A DNA stretch of 5,456 bases from an uncultured Clostridium sp. (GTDB taxonomy: Bacteria > Bacillota > Clostridia > Clostridiales > Clostridiaceae): NCBI GenBank assembly GCA_934777095.1, contig CAKVNP010000177.1, positions 1 through 5,456 on the forward strand, read 5' to 3'. Under the pieces are notes generated by a model. The model had not been told where the DNA came from. It saw nothing but the letters and a program-made list of their open reading frames with translations, and did no database searches. This document shows, in pieces, positions 1-5,238 of the stretch (its first letter is position 1; each line of letters begins with the position of its first letter). The position numbers and the translations under genes are program-made.

Positions 1-2274
1 GTTGATGCTAATTTAACCAATGAAAATAGTGTAGTTAGATTTATGGAATATGATCATAATCTAGCTAATATAAATTCATATTATGTTGTAGAAGGAAGGT
101 TGCCAGAAAAAGCTGGTGAAATTGCTTTAGATGAGCAGGCTGTAGAAAGTGGCAGATATAAGATTGGAGATACATTTAAAATTGAATGTGATGATGATAC
201 TAAAGAGAAGTTTTCCAATACAGAATTTAATATTGTAGGTATAGTAAGAAGTCCTCTATATATGGATAAGACTTTAAAGGGTAATACAACCATTGGAAAG
301 GGCAAAATAGATTATTTTGCAGTAATTAATAAAGATGATTATTCAATGGATATCTATACAGAAATATATGTTAAATTCAAAAATACTGAAGGTTTAAAAG
401 CTTATAGTGATGAATATAATGAAAAAATGGAAGAAAATACAGAGTACTTAAAACAACTATACTCTGAAAGACCTAAGGAGAGAACAGAAGAAATAAAAGA
501 AGAAGCTTTAGCAGAAATTAAAGCTAAATATGCGGATGCTGGTATTTTAGGATTAGAAGGATTAAATATTGAAGAAAAGCTGCCTGAAATCAGTGAAGCT
601 AAATATTACTTCTTTGATAGAAATGATAACCAAGGATATTCCGAATTTAAAGATGTAATAAATAGGCTTAATTCAATTGCAACAGTATTTCCGATGTTCT
701 TTTTCATAGTTGCTATTTTAATCTGCCTTACTACAATGACTAGAATGGTTGAAGAAAATAGAACTGAAATAGGAACATTAAAAGCTTTAGGATATAGTAA
801 TTATGAAATAGCGAAGAAGTATGTAATTTATGCTTCATTAGCAAGTATTACAGGTGGAGTTGTTGGAGTATTAATAGGCTTCAATTTATTCCCAAGGATA
901 ATATATACAGCATATAGTAATCAATATTATTTACCGTCATTAGCTATTCATTATTATACAAGATTTATAATACAGGCACTAGTAATTTCAATCTTATGTA
1001 CAGTTGGTGCAGCATTAGTTGTGTTAAAGGTAGATTTAAACAGCAGCCCATCAGAGCTTATGAGACCAAAAGCACCAAAGATGGGTAAAAGAATTTTACT
1101 TGAAAGAATTACACCAATATGGAGAAGACTTAACTTTAATCAAAAAGTAACCTTTAGAAATCTATTTAGATATAAGCAGCGTATGATAATGACTGTATTT
1201 GGCATATCAGCTTGTATGGCAATGATTATAACAGGTTTAGGATTGAGAAATTCAATAAATGGTTTAACTGATAAACAGTTTAATAAGCTTTGGAAATATC
1301 AAGCGATAGTTATTTTAAATGATAATTCAAGTGCAGAAGAAAATGAAGAATATACTAATGAATTAAAAGGTTTAAAAGGCTTTGAGGAAAGTTTAGATAT
1401 GCACCAAGAAGCAATAACTATATCAAAGGAAAATATTAACAAGCAAAGCGTAACTTTATTTGTTCCTAGTTCAAAGGATGAATTTAAAGATTTTGTATTA
1501 TTAAATAACAGATTAACTAGCGAAGAATATGATTTATCAAATGAGGGCGCCATCATAACCGAAAAGCTTGCAAAGCTATTAGATATTAAAATAGGAGATG
1601 TTATTACTATTGCATCTAGCGAGAATGATTTATATCAGATAAAAATTAGTAATATTGCTGAAAACTATTTAAGTCATTCAATGTATCTAACAAAGGAATA
1701 CTATGAAGCTGTCTTTGGAAAAGAACCTTCATTTAACTCACAATTCATAAAATTCAATGAAGATGAGTTAGATGAAGATTATATTGCAAGTACCTTGATG
1801 AAAACAAAAAAGGTTATAAATATATCGATGACATCTAGTATGGCTAAAGCAACTAACGATGCAATGGATATGTTAAATATAGTTGTTGTTATATTAATAA
1901 TATCAGCAGGTGGATTAGCATTTGTAGTTCTTTACAACTTAAATAATATAAATGTTTCAGAGAGGATTAGGGAGCTATCAACCATCAAAGTATTAGGGTT
2001 TTATAATCATGAAGTTACGATGTATATTTTAAGAGAAAACTTTATTTTAACAGCTTTAGGGATACTAATAGGAATGTTTATGGGTAAAATTCTTCATGGA
2101 TTTGTAACTGCAACAGCAGAAGCTGATAATATGATGTTTTCACCTGAAATCTATGCTTCAAGCTATGTTTATTCAATTATCTTAACCTTATTATTCTCAT
2201 TTATAGTAATGTTGCTGATGCATAGAAAATTAAAGAAAGTCAATATGATTGATGCTTTAAAATCTAATGAATAG
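1..2274 (+). CDS. FtsX-like ABC transporter permease, large two-module type (5'-truncated by window edge)
   Basis: The frame is open from base 1 to a TAG at 2272-2274, giving 757 residues with no start in view. The first ATG, at 43, is internal, because the 14 codons before it are open and no ribosome binding site precedes it. Numbering from that Met, I see an extracytoplasmic MacB-like region (about 1-210, with a charged helical stretch at 120-160), three membrane helices (214-233, 261-283, 308-328), a fourth helix (381-400), a second extracytoplasmic domain (about 401-605), and three more helices (611-632, 664-686, 708-727). The FtsX signature occurs twice: EENRTEIGTLKALGY at 237-251 and SERIRELSTIKVLGFY at 639-654. 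Seven visible helices fit an eight-helix (1+3)x2 permease that has lost its first helix and N-terminus to the window edge. Family members work with a separate ATPase to move lipids or peptides, or to transmit force across the membrane. The substrate cannot be told, and the ATPase is presumably upstream. Confidence 0.93.
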   Translation, partial: VDANLTNENSVVRFMEYDHNLANINSYYVVEGRLPEKAGEIALDEQAVESGRYKIGDTFKIECDDDTKEKFSNTEFNIVGIVRSPLYMDKTLKGNTTIGKGKIDYFAVINKDDYSMDIYTEIYVKFKNTEGLKAYSDEYNEKMEENTEYLKQLYSERPKERTEEIKEEALAEIKAKYADAGILGLEGLNIEEKLPEISEAKYYFFDRNDNQGYSEFKDVINRLNSIATVFPMFFFIVAILICLTTMTRMVEENRTEIGTLKALGYSNYEIAKKYVIYASLASITGGVVGVLIGFNLFPRIIYTAYSNQYYLPSLAIHYYTRFIIQALVISILCTVGAALVVLKVDLNSSPSELMRPKAPKMGKRILLERITPIWRRLNFNQKVTFRNLFRYKQRMIMTVFGISACMAMIITGLGLRNSINGLTDKQFNKLWKYQAIVILNDNSSAEENEEYTNELKGLKGFEESLDMHQEAITISKENINKQSVTLFVPSSKDEFKDFVLLNNRLTSEEYDLSNEGAIITEKLAKLLDIKIGDVITIASSENDLYQIKISNIAENYLSHSMYLTKEYYEAVFGKEPSFNSQFIKFNEDELDEDYIASTLMKTKKVINISMTSSMAKATNDAMDMLNIVVVILIISAGGLAFVVLYNLNNINVSERIRELSTIKVLGFYNHEVTMYILRENFILTALGILIGMFMGKILHGFVTATAEADNMMFSPEIYASSYVYSIILTLLFSFIVMLLMHRKLKKVNMIDALKSNE

Positions 2275-2307
2275 AATAAAAACTTAGTTACAATAACATA
2301 TTAAGTT

Positions 2308-2349
2308 AAGAAATATCATATTATTTATTAAGATAATGTGATATTTCTT
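2308..2349 (+). terminator. AT-rich hairpin, probable terminator of the permease gene
   Basis: Arms 2308-2324 and 2333-2349 form a 17-bp stem with one U-G wobble around an 8-nt loop, 33 nt after the permease stop. The stem is almost all A/T and the 3' tail (TTTGTATTTATAG) is only moderately T-rich. Termination is therefore likely but may be leaky. Confidence 0.6.
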
Positions 2350-2451
2350 TGTATTTATAGAGAATATAATCATTCTTATAGAAAGATATAACAATATACA
2401 AAATACTTGCTACAGTAATAATTTATTTTACTATTTAGAGATAAACATTAA

Positions 2452-2490
2452 TTGACCATTTTTTAGTTATTTAAATCATAAAGATTTAAA
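2452..2490 (+). promoter_or_regulatory. Weak candidate promoter with overlapping dyad upstream of the zinc-ribbon/Ltp gene
   Basis: TTGACC at 2452-2457 is a good -35 match. The best -10 at a tolerable distance is CATAAA at 2477-2482 (19-nt spacer, 4 of 6 matches), so the promoter is uncertain. An 8-bp perfect inverted repeat, TTTAAATC and GATTTAAA around ATAAA, spans 2470-2490 and covers this -10. It could be an operator, or a hairpin just upstream of the ribosome binding site. Confidence 0.35.
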
Positions 2491-2522
2491 ATAAAAGCTT
2501 TTAGTAATGGGGGAATTGTTTA

Positions 2523-3062
2523 ATGTCTAAAATGATAAAATGTAGGTATTGTTCTAAAGAGATAACAGCTAATGCTAGAGTTTGTCCAGAGTGTGGTGCT
2601 AAAATTAATAAACCAATATATAAAAAGCCATGGTTTATAGTAATGGTTCTATTGGTTATATTTATGGCAATTGGCGCAATAAATAATAAGGGTGATACCA
2701 GTAAGGAAAAAAGTGAAGTGGCTGAAAAAGACCAACAGGCAGCTATTAATAAAGAGGTAGGAGAAAATGTAAAAGCAGCAGAAAACTCATCTGAGGTTAG
2801 AGAGGAAGAAAAAACTGCAGTGGAGATTCCAGAAGAAAAGCCACAAGAAGCTGTAGCAGAAGAGCCAACAGCTCAAGCTTCAAATGAGCAGAAGACAGAA
2901 GAAAATGTATCTACAGAATATAAGAATGCATTAAGGATGGCAAAATTATATAGTGATACTATCCATATGTCTAAGGCGGGACTATACAATCAATTAACTT
3001 CAGAATATGGTGAAAATTTTGCTGCAGATGCTGCACAATATGCAATAGATAATCTTCAGTAG
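2523..3062 (+). CDS. Zinc-ribbon, single-pass membrane protein with C-terminal Ltp-type domain
   Basis: This encodes 179 residues, starting at the ATG 9 nt after GGGGG (2509-2513). The N-terminus is a zinc ribbon with C7-x2-C10 and C21-x2-C24 (CRYC, CPECG), of the kind found at the start of many Firmicute membrane proteins. Basic residues KPIYKK (30-35) precede one hydrophobic helix (37-53), which predicts the ribbon inside and the rest outside. Residues 57-130 are a Glu/Lys/Ala-rich, probably disordered linker. Residues 132-179 (NALRMAKLYSDTIHMSKAGL onward, ending AAQYAIDNLQ) match my knowledge of the Ltp or 'host cell surface-exposed lipoprotein' domain, a short helical unit. The Ltp lipoprotein of Streptococcus thermophilus phage TP-J34 carries such units and blocks injection of incoming phage DNA. 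Here there is one unit, and a transmembrane anchor takes the place of a lipobox. A cell-surface or phage-exclusion role is inference. It appears monocistronic, with a strong terminator 24 nt downstream. Confidence 0.9.
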   Translation: MSKMIKCRYCSKEITANARVCPECGAKINKPIYKKPWFIVMVLLVIFMAIGAINNKGDTSKEKSEVAEKDQQAAINKEVGENVKAAENSSEVREEEKTAVEIPEEKPQEAVAEEPTAQASNEQKTEENVSTEYKNALRMAKLYSDTIHMSKAGLYNQLTSEYGENFAADAAQYAIDNLQ

Positions 3063-3085
3063 TAGTTCAGATAGATTTATGAAAT

Positions 3086-3139
3086 AAAAGAGTATTTTAT
3101 ATTAAGCATTTTAATTTAATATAAAATACTCTTTTTTTT
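3086..3139 (+). terminator. Strong intrinsic terminator of the zinc-ribbon/Ltp gene
   Basis: Arms 3086-3105 and 3116-3135 form a perfect 20-bp stem around a 10-nt loop. The run of eight T (3132-3139) forms the 3' end of the stem and the tail. The outer 13 bases of the arm, AAAGAGTATTTTA, recur exactly in the hairpin at 3841-3886. Confidence 0.9.
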
Positions 3140-3265
3140 GCCAAACAATAATTTTATTTGTTTTAAGTATATTTATCTAATAAGAACAAAAATATAGGAC
3201 AATACTTTTAAAAGAAATACTCGTAAATGAGTATAAATATATAAACCTAAAACCTGAAATCTAGC

Positions 3266-3295
3266 TTGAATCATAAAATTATGTTAAGATATTAT
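3266..3295 (+). promoter_or_regulatory. Probable sigma-A promoter for the small zinc-ribbon gene
   Basis: TTGAAT (3266-3271) and TATTAT (3290-3295) are separated by 18 nt. Transcription would start near 3302, leaving a leader of about 23 nt before the ATG at 3325. A 6-bp dyad (ATACTC and GAGTAT, 3217-3234) lies about 30 nt upstream and may or may not be related. Confidence 0.6.
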
Positions 3296-3324
3296 TAGGT
3301 ATTATATGGTAATTGGGAGAAGAG

Positions 3325-3474
3325 ATGCATCAGAATTTTGCCTGTGAAAAATGTGGAACATATAATTCTGTTTATGCAGATGGCTGTTCAGTTTGTAGCA
3401 ATGAAACAGCAAATGCTTTTGCTAGAAGGCATTGGGATATTATTAAGGACAGTTCAGAACGAGATTTAGTATAG
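3325..3474 (+). CDS. Small zinc-ribbon protein, 49 residues, function unknown
   Basis: This short frame starts at ATG 3325 and ends at TAG 3472-3474. GGGAG (3315-3319) lies 5 nt before the ATG, and the in-frame TAA at 3310-3312 limits any extension. The product has two close Cys pairs, C7-x2-C10 (CEKCG) and C21-x2-C24 (CSVCS), in a 24-residue N-terminal segment. This is the spacing of a rubredoxin-like or zinc-ribbon knuckle, so it probably binds one zinc ion. The remaining 25 residues are polar and likely helical (ANAFARRHWDIIKD). There is no signal peptide or membrane segment, so it should be cytoplasmic. It shares a probable promoter with the broken membrane-protein gene 40 nt downstream. 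I do not recognise a named family; a role as a small regulator or adaptor is possible but unproven. The promoter, ribosome binding site and paired CxxC motifs are what make the gene credible. Confidence 0.75.
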   Translation: MHQNFACEKCGTYNSVYADGCSVCSNETANAFARRHWDIIKDSSERDLV

Positions 3475-3514
3475 AAGATATATTTATTAGGATATATATG
3501 ATCGGGGTGAGATA

Positions 3515-3716
3515 ATGAAAAAATACACAAAATATTTATTAATATTTTTACTTGGAGTACTGTTCTATTTTATTGTAACTGCAGACTTTAGCGCTATCAT
3601 TCCTTCCATGTTTAATAAATGATAATTGGAAGAATTACGATATTTTGTTTAAAGTAATGTTAGTCATCTTTGCAGTTATTAATTTATATCGTTATCTACA
3701 GTTTGATAAACTATAA
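3515..3716 (+). pseudogene. Small two-helix membrane protein gene, frameshifted (about 66 residues if repaired)
   Basis: GGGGTGA (3504-3510) precedes ATG 3515. The first frame gives 35 residues, a Lys-rich start (MKKYTKY) followed by one hydrophobic helix (8-23), then stops at TGA 3620-3622 just after PSMFNK. The +1 frame continues at once without a stop, reading NDNWKNYDILFKVMLVIFAV and then INLYRYLQFDKL, to TAA 3714-3716. It carries a second hydrophobic helix (about residues 43-58 of the joined product). Removing one A from the AAA at 3617-3619 restores a single 66-codon frame with two membrane helices. The second piece has no good start of its own: its first ATG is at 3657, without a ribosome binding site, and would leave only 18 residues. 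The gene is therefore best read as disrupted by a one-base insertion; a sequencing error or a functional 35-residue product are alternatives. The family is not recognised. Confidence 0.7.
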
Positions 3717-3840
3717 ATCAGATAAAAAAATTTCACATTCATCATAGATTACTTTATAATCTAGCAAAAGATGGTACAAGGTTCTTTATAAATATTATCT
3801 TCACAGAGGCATAAGCAAATAATATATTAATGATTTAAGC

Positions 3841-3886
3841 AAAGAGTATTTTAGGACAAGTGTATACTTGCTGTAAAATACTCTTT
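3841..3886. terminator. Hairpin terminator between converging units
   Basis: Arms 3841-3853 and 3874-3886 (AAAGAGTATTTTA and its complement) form a 13-bp stem. Inside it is a second small stem, CAAGT (3857-3861) with ACTTG (3866-3870). It begins 16 nt beyond the stop of the - strand gene at 3902, so it most likely terminates that gene. On the + strand the tail (TTTATTCTTAATTTTAT) is also T-rich, so it could stop rightward transcription from the 3325-3716 unit as well. Confidence 0.75.
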
Positions 3887-3901
3887 ATTCTTAATTTTAT
3901 A

Positions 3902-4225
3902 TTATTCCATAAGACCAGTGTCACTAGTTTCAGGGAATGAACTGATATCAAATTTTCCTTCATCATAACTGGAATCTTCAGAATCAGAAATTTTATTTAT
4001 ATCCTTAGCAATAGCAGCTGAATTCATTAATAGAGTTTCCTTGTTTGTGGATGGGCGTGGATTATTGTAATAAATAATATCCTGATTAGAAGCTTGATCA
4101 TTAATCTTAAGATTTTCCAGATTCTTATCAAGAGAAATAATCATATCTCCATCACTCATTTTTGAAGTATCGGTTTTAAGTTCATGAGCTAATATGCCTA
4201 CAGGCTTGCCATCTTTATCATGCAT
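3902..4225 (-). CDS. Acidic 107-residue protein, function unknown
   Basis: The ATG complement is at 4223-4225. It has an excellent AGGAGG ribosome binding site (complement of 4234-4239) 8 nt upstream, so the start is secure. The product has no Cys, no membrane helix and no signal peptide. Residues 1-35 (MHDKDGKPVGILAHELKTDT onward) look like a small folded segment. The middle is Asn/Lys-rich, with a possible helix at LLMNSAAIAKDINKISD, and the C-terminal 30 residues are Ser/Asp/Glu-rich (SDSEDSSYDEGKFD) and probably disordered. I do not recognise a family. The gene stands alone: its terminator lies 16 nt downstream, and a hairpin at 4486-4513 separates it from the next - strand genes. A clear promoter is not visible; TATATT on the - strand near 4300 has no good -35. 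Confidence 0.8.
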   Translation of the reverse strand: MHDKDGKPVGILAHELKTDTSKMSDGDMIISLDKNLENLKINDQASNQDIIYYNNPRPSTNKETLLMNSAAIAKDINKISDSEDSSYDEGKFDISSFPETSDTGLME

Positions 4226-4327
4226 CTAATTATCCTCCTTGTTTTTACTTTTATTATTTGAAGTAATAAGTATTTAATTCATGGAAAGTTTTTAATATAT
4301 CTTAAGAAAAAAATTAATTAAGAATAT

Positions 4328-4356
4328 CTGACAGTTTTTTGAAAAGATGATAAAAT
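4328..4356 (+). promoter_or_regulatory. Near-consensus sigma-A promoter, rightward
   Basis: CTGACA (4328-4333) and TAAAAT (4351-4356) lie exactly 17 nt apart, each matching consensus at 5 of 6 bases. This is the best promoter in the window. Transcription would start near 4363 and run toward the hairpin at 4486-4513, yet no intact gene follows. An imperfect dyad with a 1-nt bulge (ATATCTTAA at 4297-4305 and TTAAGAATAT at 4318-4327) abuts the -35 and could be an operator. Confidence 0.65.
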
Positions 4357-4362
4357 AACACA

Positions 4363-4513
4363 AGAAATATATTAGCAGAAAATGAAGTTTAAAAGGGTTA
4401 GGAGAGATAATAAGCATAGAACCATTAGATACTATATTTGAAGAGATGGCTTAACTATAGACAACTCTTTATTAGTATGCAATATAAAAGCCAAGCAGTA
4501 CTGCCTGGCTTTT
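4363..4513 (+). other. Orphan transcription unit of about 150 nt: small RNA or decayed mini-gene
   Basis: This fills most of the gene-free stretch 4226-4526. It lies between a strong promoter and a hairpin. An AGGAGA ribosome-binding-like site at 4400-4405 is followed, 10 nt on, by ATA (4416) and an open stretch reading IEPLDTIFEEMA to a TAA at 4452-4454. If the ATA were once ATG, this would be a gene that lost its start. The only ATG-started frame (4382-4441, 19 residues, basic) has no ribosome binding site. The sequence fits either a non-coding RNA or a dead short gene, and I cannot decide between them. Confidence 0.4.
4486..4513. terminator. Bidirectional hairpin terminator
   Basis: Arms 4486-4498 and 4501-4513 pair over 13 positions. 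On the + strand there is one A-C mismatch and a five-T tail. On the - strand the mismatch becomes a G-U pair, so the stem is continuous and is followed by TTTTATATT. It lies 13 nt past the stop of the - strand DUF6440-type gene and ends the + strand orphan unit. It is the most GC-rich stem in the window (AAAAGCCAGGCAG). Confidence 0.8.
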
Positions 4514-4526
4514 TATTAACCATAAA

Positions 4527-4727
4527 TTAATATTCTTTAGTAACAGGTGTAGTAACAGGTGTACCATCTGTATTTAATAAAGTAGTTAAGCCACCACTAT
4601 AGCCATCCCAGCAATATAGGTAGTTTACCCCTGTTTCTTTATCAACTAATACTCTGCAGCCGGATAATCCATTTTGCTCATAAGCAACTTCGAATCTTTT
4701 ATTAGCAGCATCTTTTTTCTTAAACAT
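4527..4727 (-). CDS. DUF6440-type small protein
   Basis: This encodes 66 residues. The ATG complement is at 4725-4727, with AGGAG (complement of 4738-4742) 10 nt upstream. The sequence shows features I associate with the DUF6440 family of short Firmicute proteins: a basic start (MFKKK), RFEVAYEQ (11-18), LSGCRVLVDKETGVNYLY (21-38) and GYSGGLTTLL (42-51), ending in a 'DG-x-PV' turn. The strand-rich pattern suggests a small beta-sheet fold. No enzymatic function is known to me for this family. There is no membrane segment, so it is probably cytoplasmic. It lies 44 nt downstream of the small membrane-protein gene on the same strand with no terminator between them, so the two are likely co-transcribed. 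The C-terminus carries an in-frame duplication of TPVT (residues 56-63). Confidence 0.88.
   Translation of the reverse strand: MFKKKDAANKRFEVAYEQNGLSGCRVLVDKETGVNYLYCWDGYSGGLTTLLNTDGTPVTTPVTKEY
4540..4563. repeat. Perfect 12-bp tandem duplication inside the DUF6440-type gene
   Basis: GTAACAGGTGTA occurs twice in direct succession (4540-4551 and 4552-4563). On the coding strand each copy encodes Thr-Pro-Val-Thr, so the duplication adds four residues without changing the frame. Replication slippage is the likely origin. Confidence 0.9.
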
Positions 4728-4771
4728 TAATTATTCACTCCTACTATTGATCAATTTATATAATTTATAAA

Positions 4772-4987
4772 CTATTTTGCGGACAATTTATTTAAAATGT
4801 TCTTTTTAAAATTTCTTAATTTACTTATATCATGAGTTTGTGCATATGAACCTAATATAATTAATGATATACCGGCACCAGCGCACACACCTTTAATAAA
4901 TTCAGGGAATATATCTAGTCTATTTCCAAGCAGAAATATTCCATTAAATAATAAGCCAAAAGCTAAGTAGTTATTAATCTTTTTCAT
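4772..4987 (-). CDS. Small two-helix membrane protein, function unknown
   Basis: This encodes 71 residues. The ATG complement is at 4985-4987, with AGGAG (complement of 4997-5001) 9 nt upstream. Two hydrophobic segments, about residues 7-21 (YLAFGLLFNGIFLLG) and 30-49 (GVCAGAGISLIILGSYA region), are joined by a short loop (NRLDIFPEFIK). The tail is basic (LRNFKKNILNKLSAK), so both ends should face the cytoplasm. It resembles small uncharacterised membrane proteins common in clostridia, but I cannot assign a named family. It is the first gene of a probable two-gene operon with the DUF6440-type gene. Confidence 0.82.
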   Translation of the reverse strand: MKKINNYLAFGLLFNGIFLLGNRLDIFPEFIKGVCAGAGISLIILGSYAQTHDISKLRNFKKNILNKLSAK

Positions 4988-5016
4988 ATCTCATCACTCC
5001 TTGTTTCTATATATTT

Positions 5017-5045
5017 ATTATAAAATCTAGGAAGAAGGTTTAATA
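5017..5045 (-). promoter_or_regulatory. Candidate promoter of the small membrane protein/DUF6440 operon
   Basis: A perfect TATAAT lies on the - strand at 5022-5017, 29 nt upstream of the gene start. The -35 is poor (ATTAAA at 5044-5039, 16-nt spacer). A short dyad, TGAC-TATG-GTCA (5047-5058), sits just upstream and might bind an activator or regulator. Confidence 0.4.
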
Positions 5046-5072
5046 GTGACTATGGTCATTCAAAGGGAATAA

Positions 5073-5110
5073 AAAGTAATTTTTACTTTAGCAATAGGTA
5101 AGTTTATAAT
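5073..5110 (+). promoter_or_regulatory. Promoter with overlapping dyad upstream of the last gene
   Basis: TTTACT (5082-5087) and a perfect TATAAT (5105-5110) are 17 nt apart. A 7-bp inverted repeat (AAAGTAA at 5073-5079, TTACTTT at 5083-5089) covers the -35, a typical place for a repressor operator. The leader to the gene would be about 100-120 nt. A second, weaker promoter (TTGAGT 5117-5122, TAGATT 5140-5145) lies within that leader. Confidence 0.5.
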
Positions 5111-5238
5111 TTAAATTTGAGTTAAAAGTTATGAAAATATAGATTTAAAAGAAGGGAATATCTCATTTATTTAGAAGTACTTAATAAAAGTAAAATAAAA
5201 TGGAGTTGAAAAAGTAAGTGAAATATAAAAGGGGTAGG

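Noticed and set aside
81..305. 74-codon open frame on the - strand inside the permease gene
   Set aside because: It lies wholly antisense to a well-supported coding region with FtsX features, and its sequence resembles no protein domain.
1299..1556. 85-codon open frame on the - strand inside the permease gene
   Set aside because: It is antisense to the second extracytoplasmic domain of the permease and has no independent support.
2275..2522. Possible riboswitch or structured leader before the zinc-ribbon/Ltp gene
   Set aside because: Beyond the permease terminator hairpin and the dyad at 2470-2490, I found no conserved riboswitch core, T-box motif or anti-terminator arrangement.
3173..3274. 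33-codon hydrophobic frame on the - strand starting MIQARFQV
   Set aside because: There is no ribosome binding site before its ATG, and it overlaps the promoter region of the + strand zinc-ribbon gene.
3745..3763. 7-bp hairpin TAGATTA/TAATCTA after the broken membrane-protein gene
   Set aside because: The stem is short and AT-only apart from one pair and lacks a T-tract. The hairpin at 3841-3886 is the better terminator.
4251..4269. TTATTA/TAATAA inverted repeat before the acidic-protein gene
   Set aside because: Six A/T pairs are expected by chance in DNA of this composition, and no promoter element is aligned with it.
4382..4441. 19-codon basic frame MKFKRVRRDNKH on the + strand
   Set aside because: It has no ribosome binding site upstream and is too short for composition to be informative. 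The AGGAGA site lies inside it, not before it.
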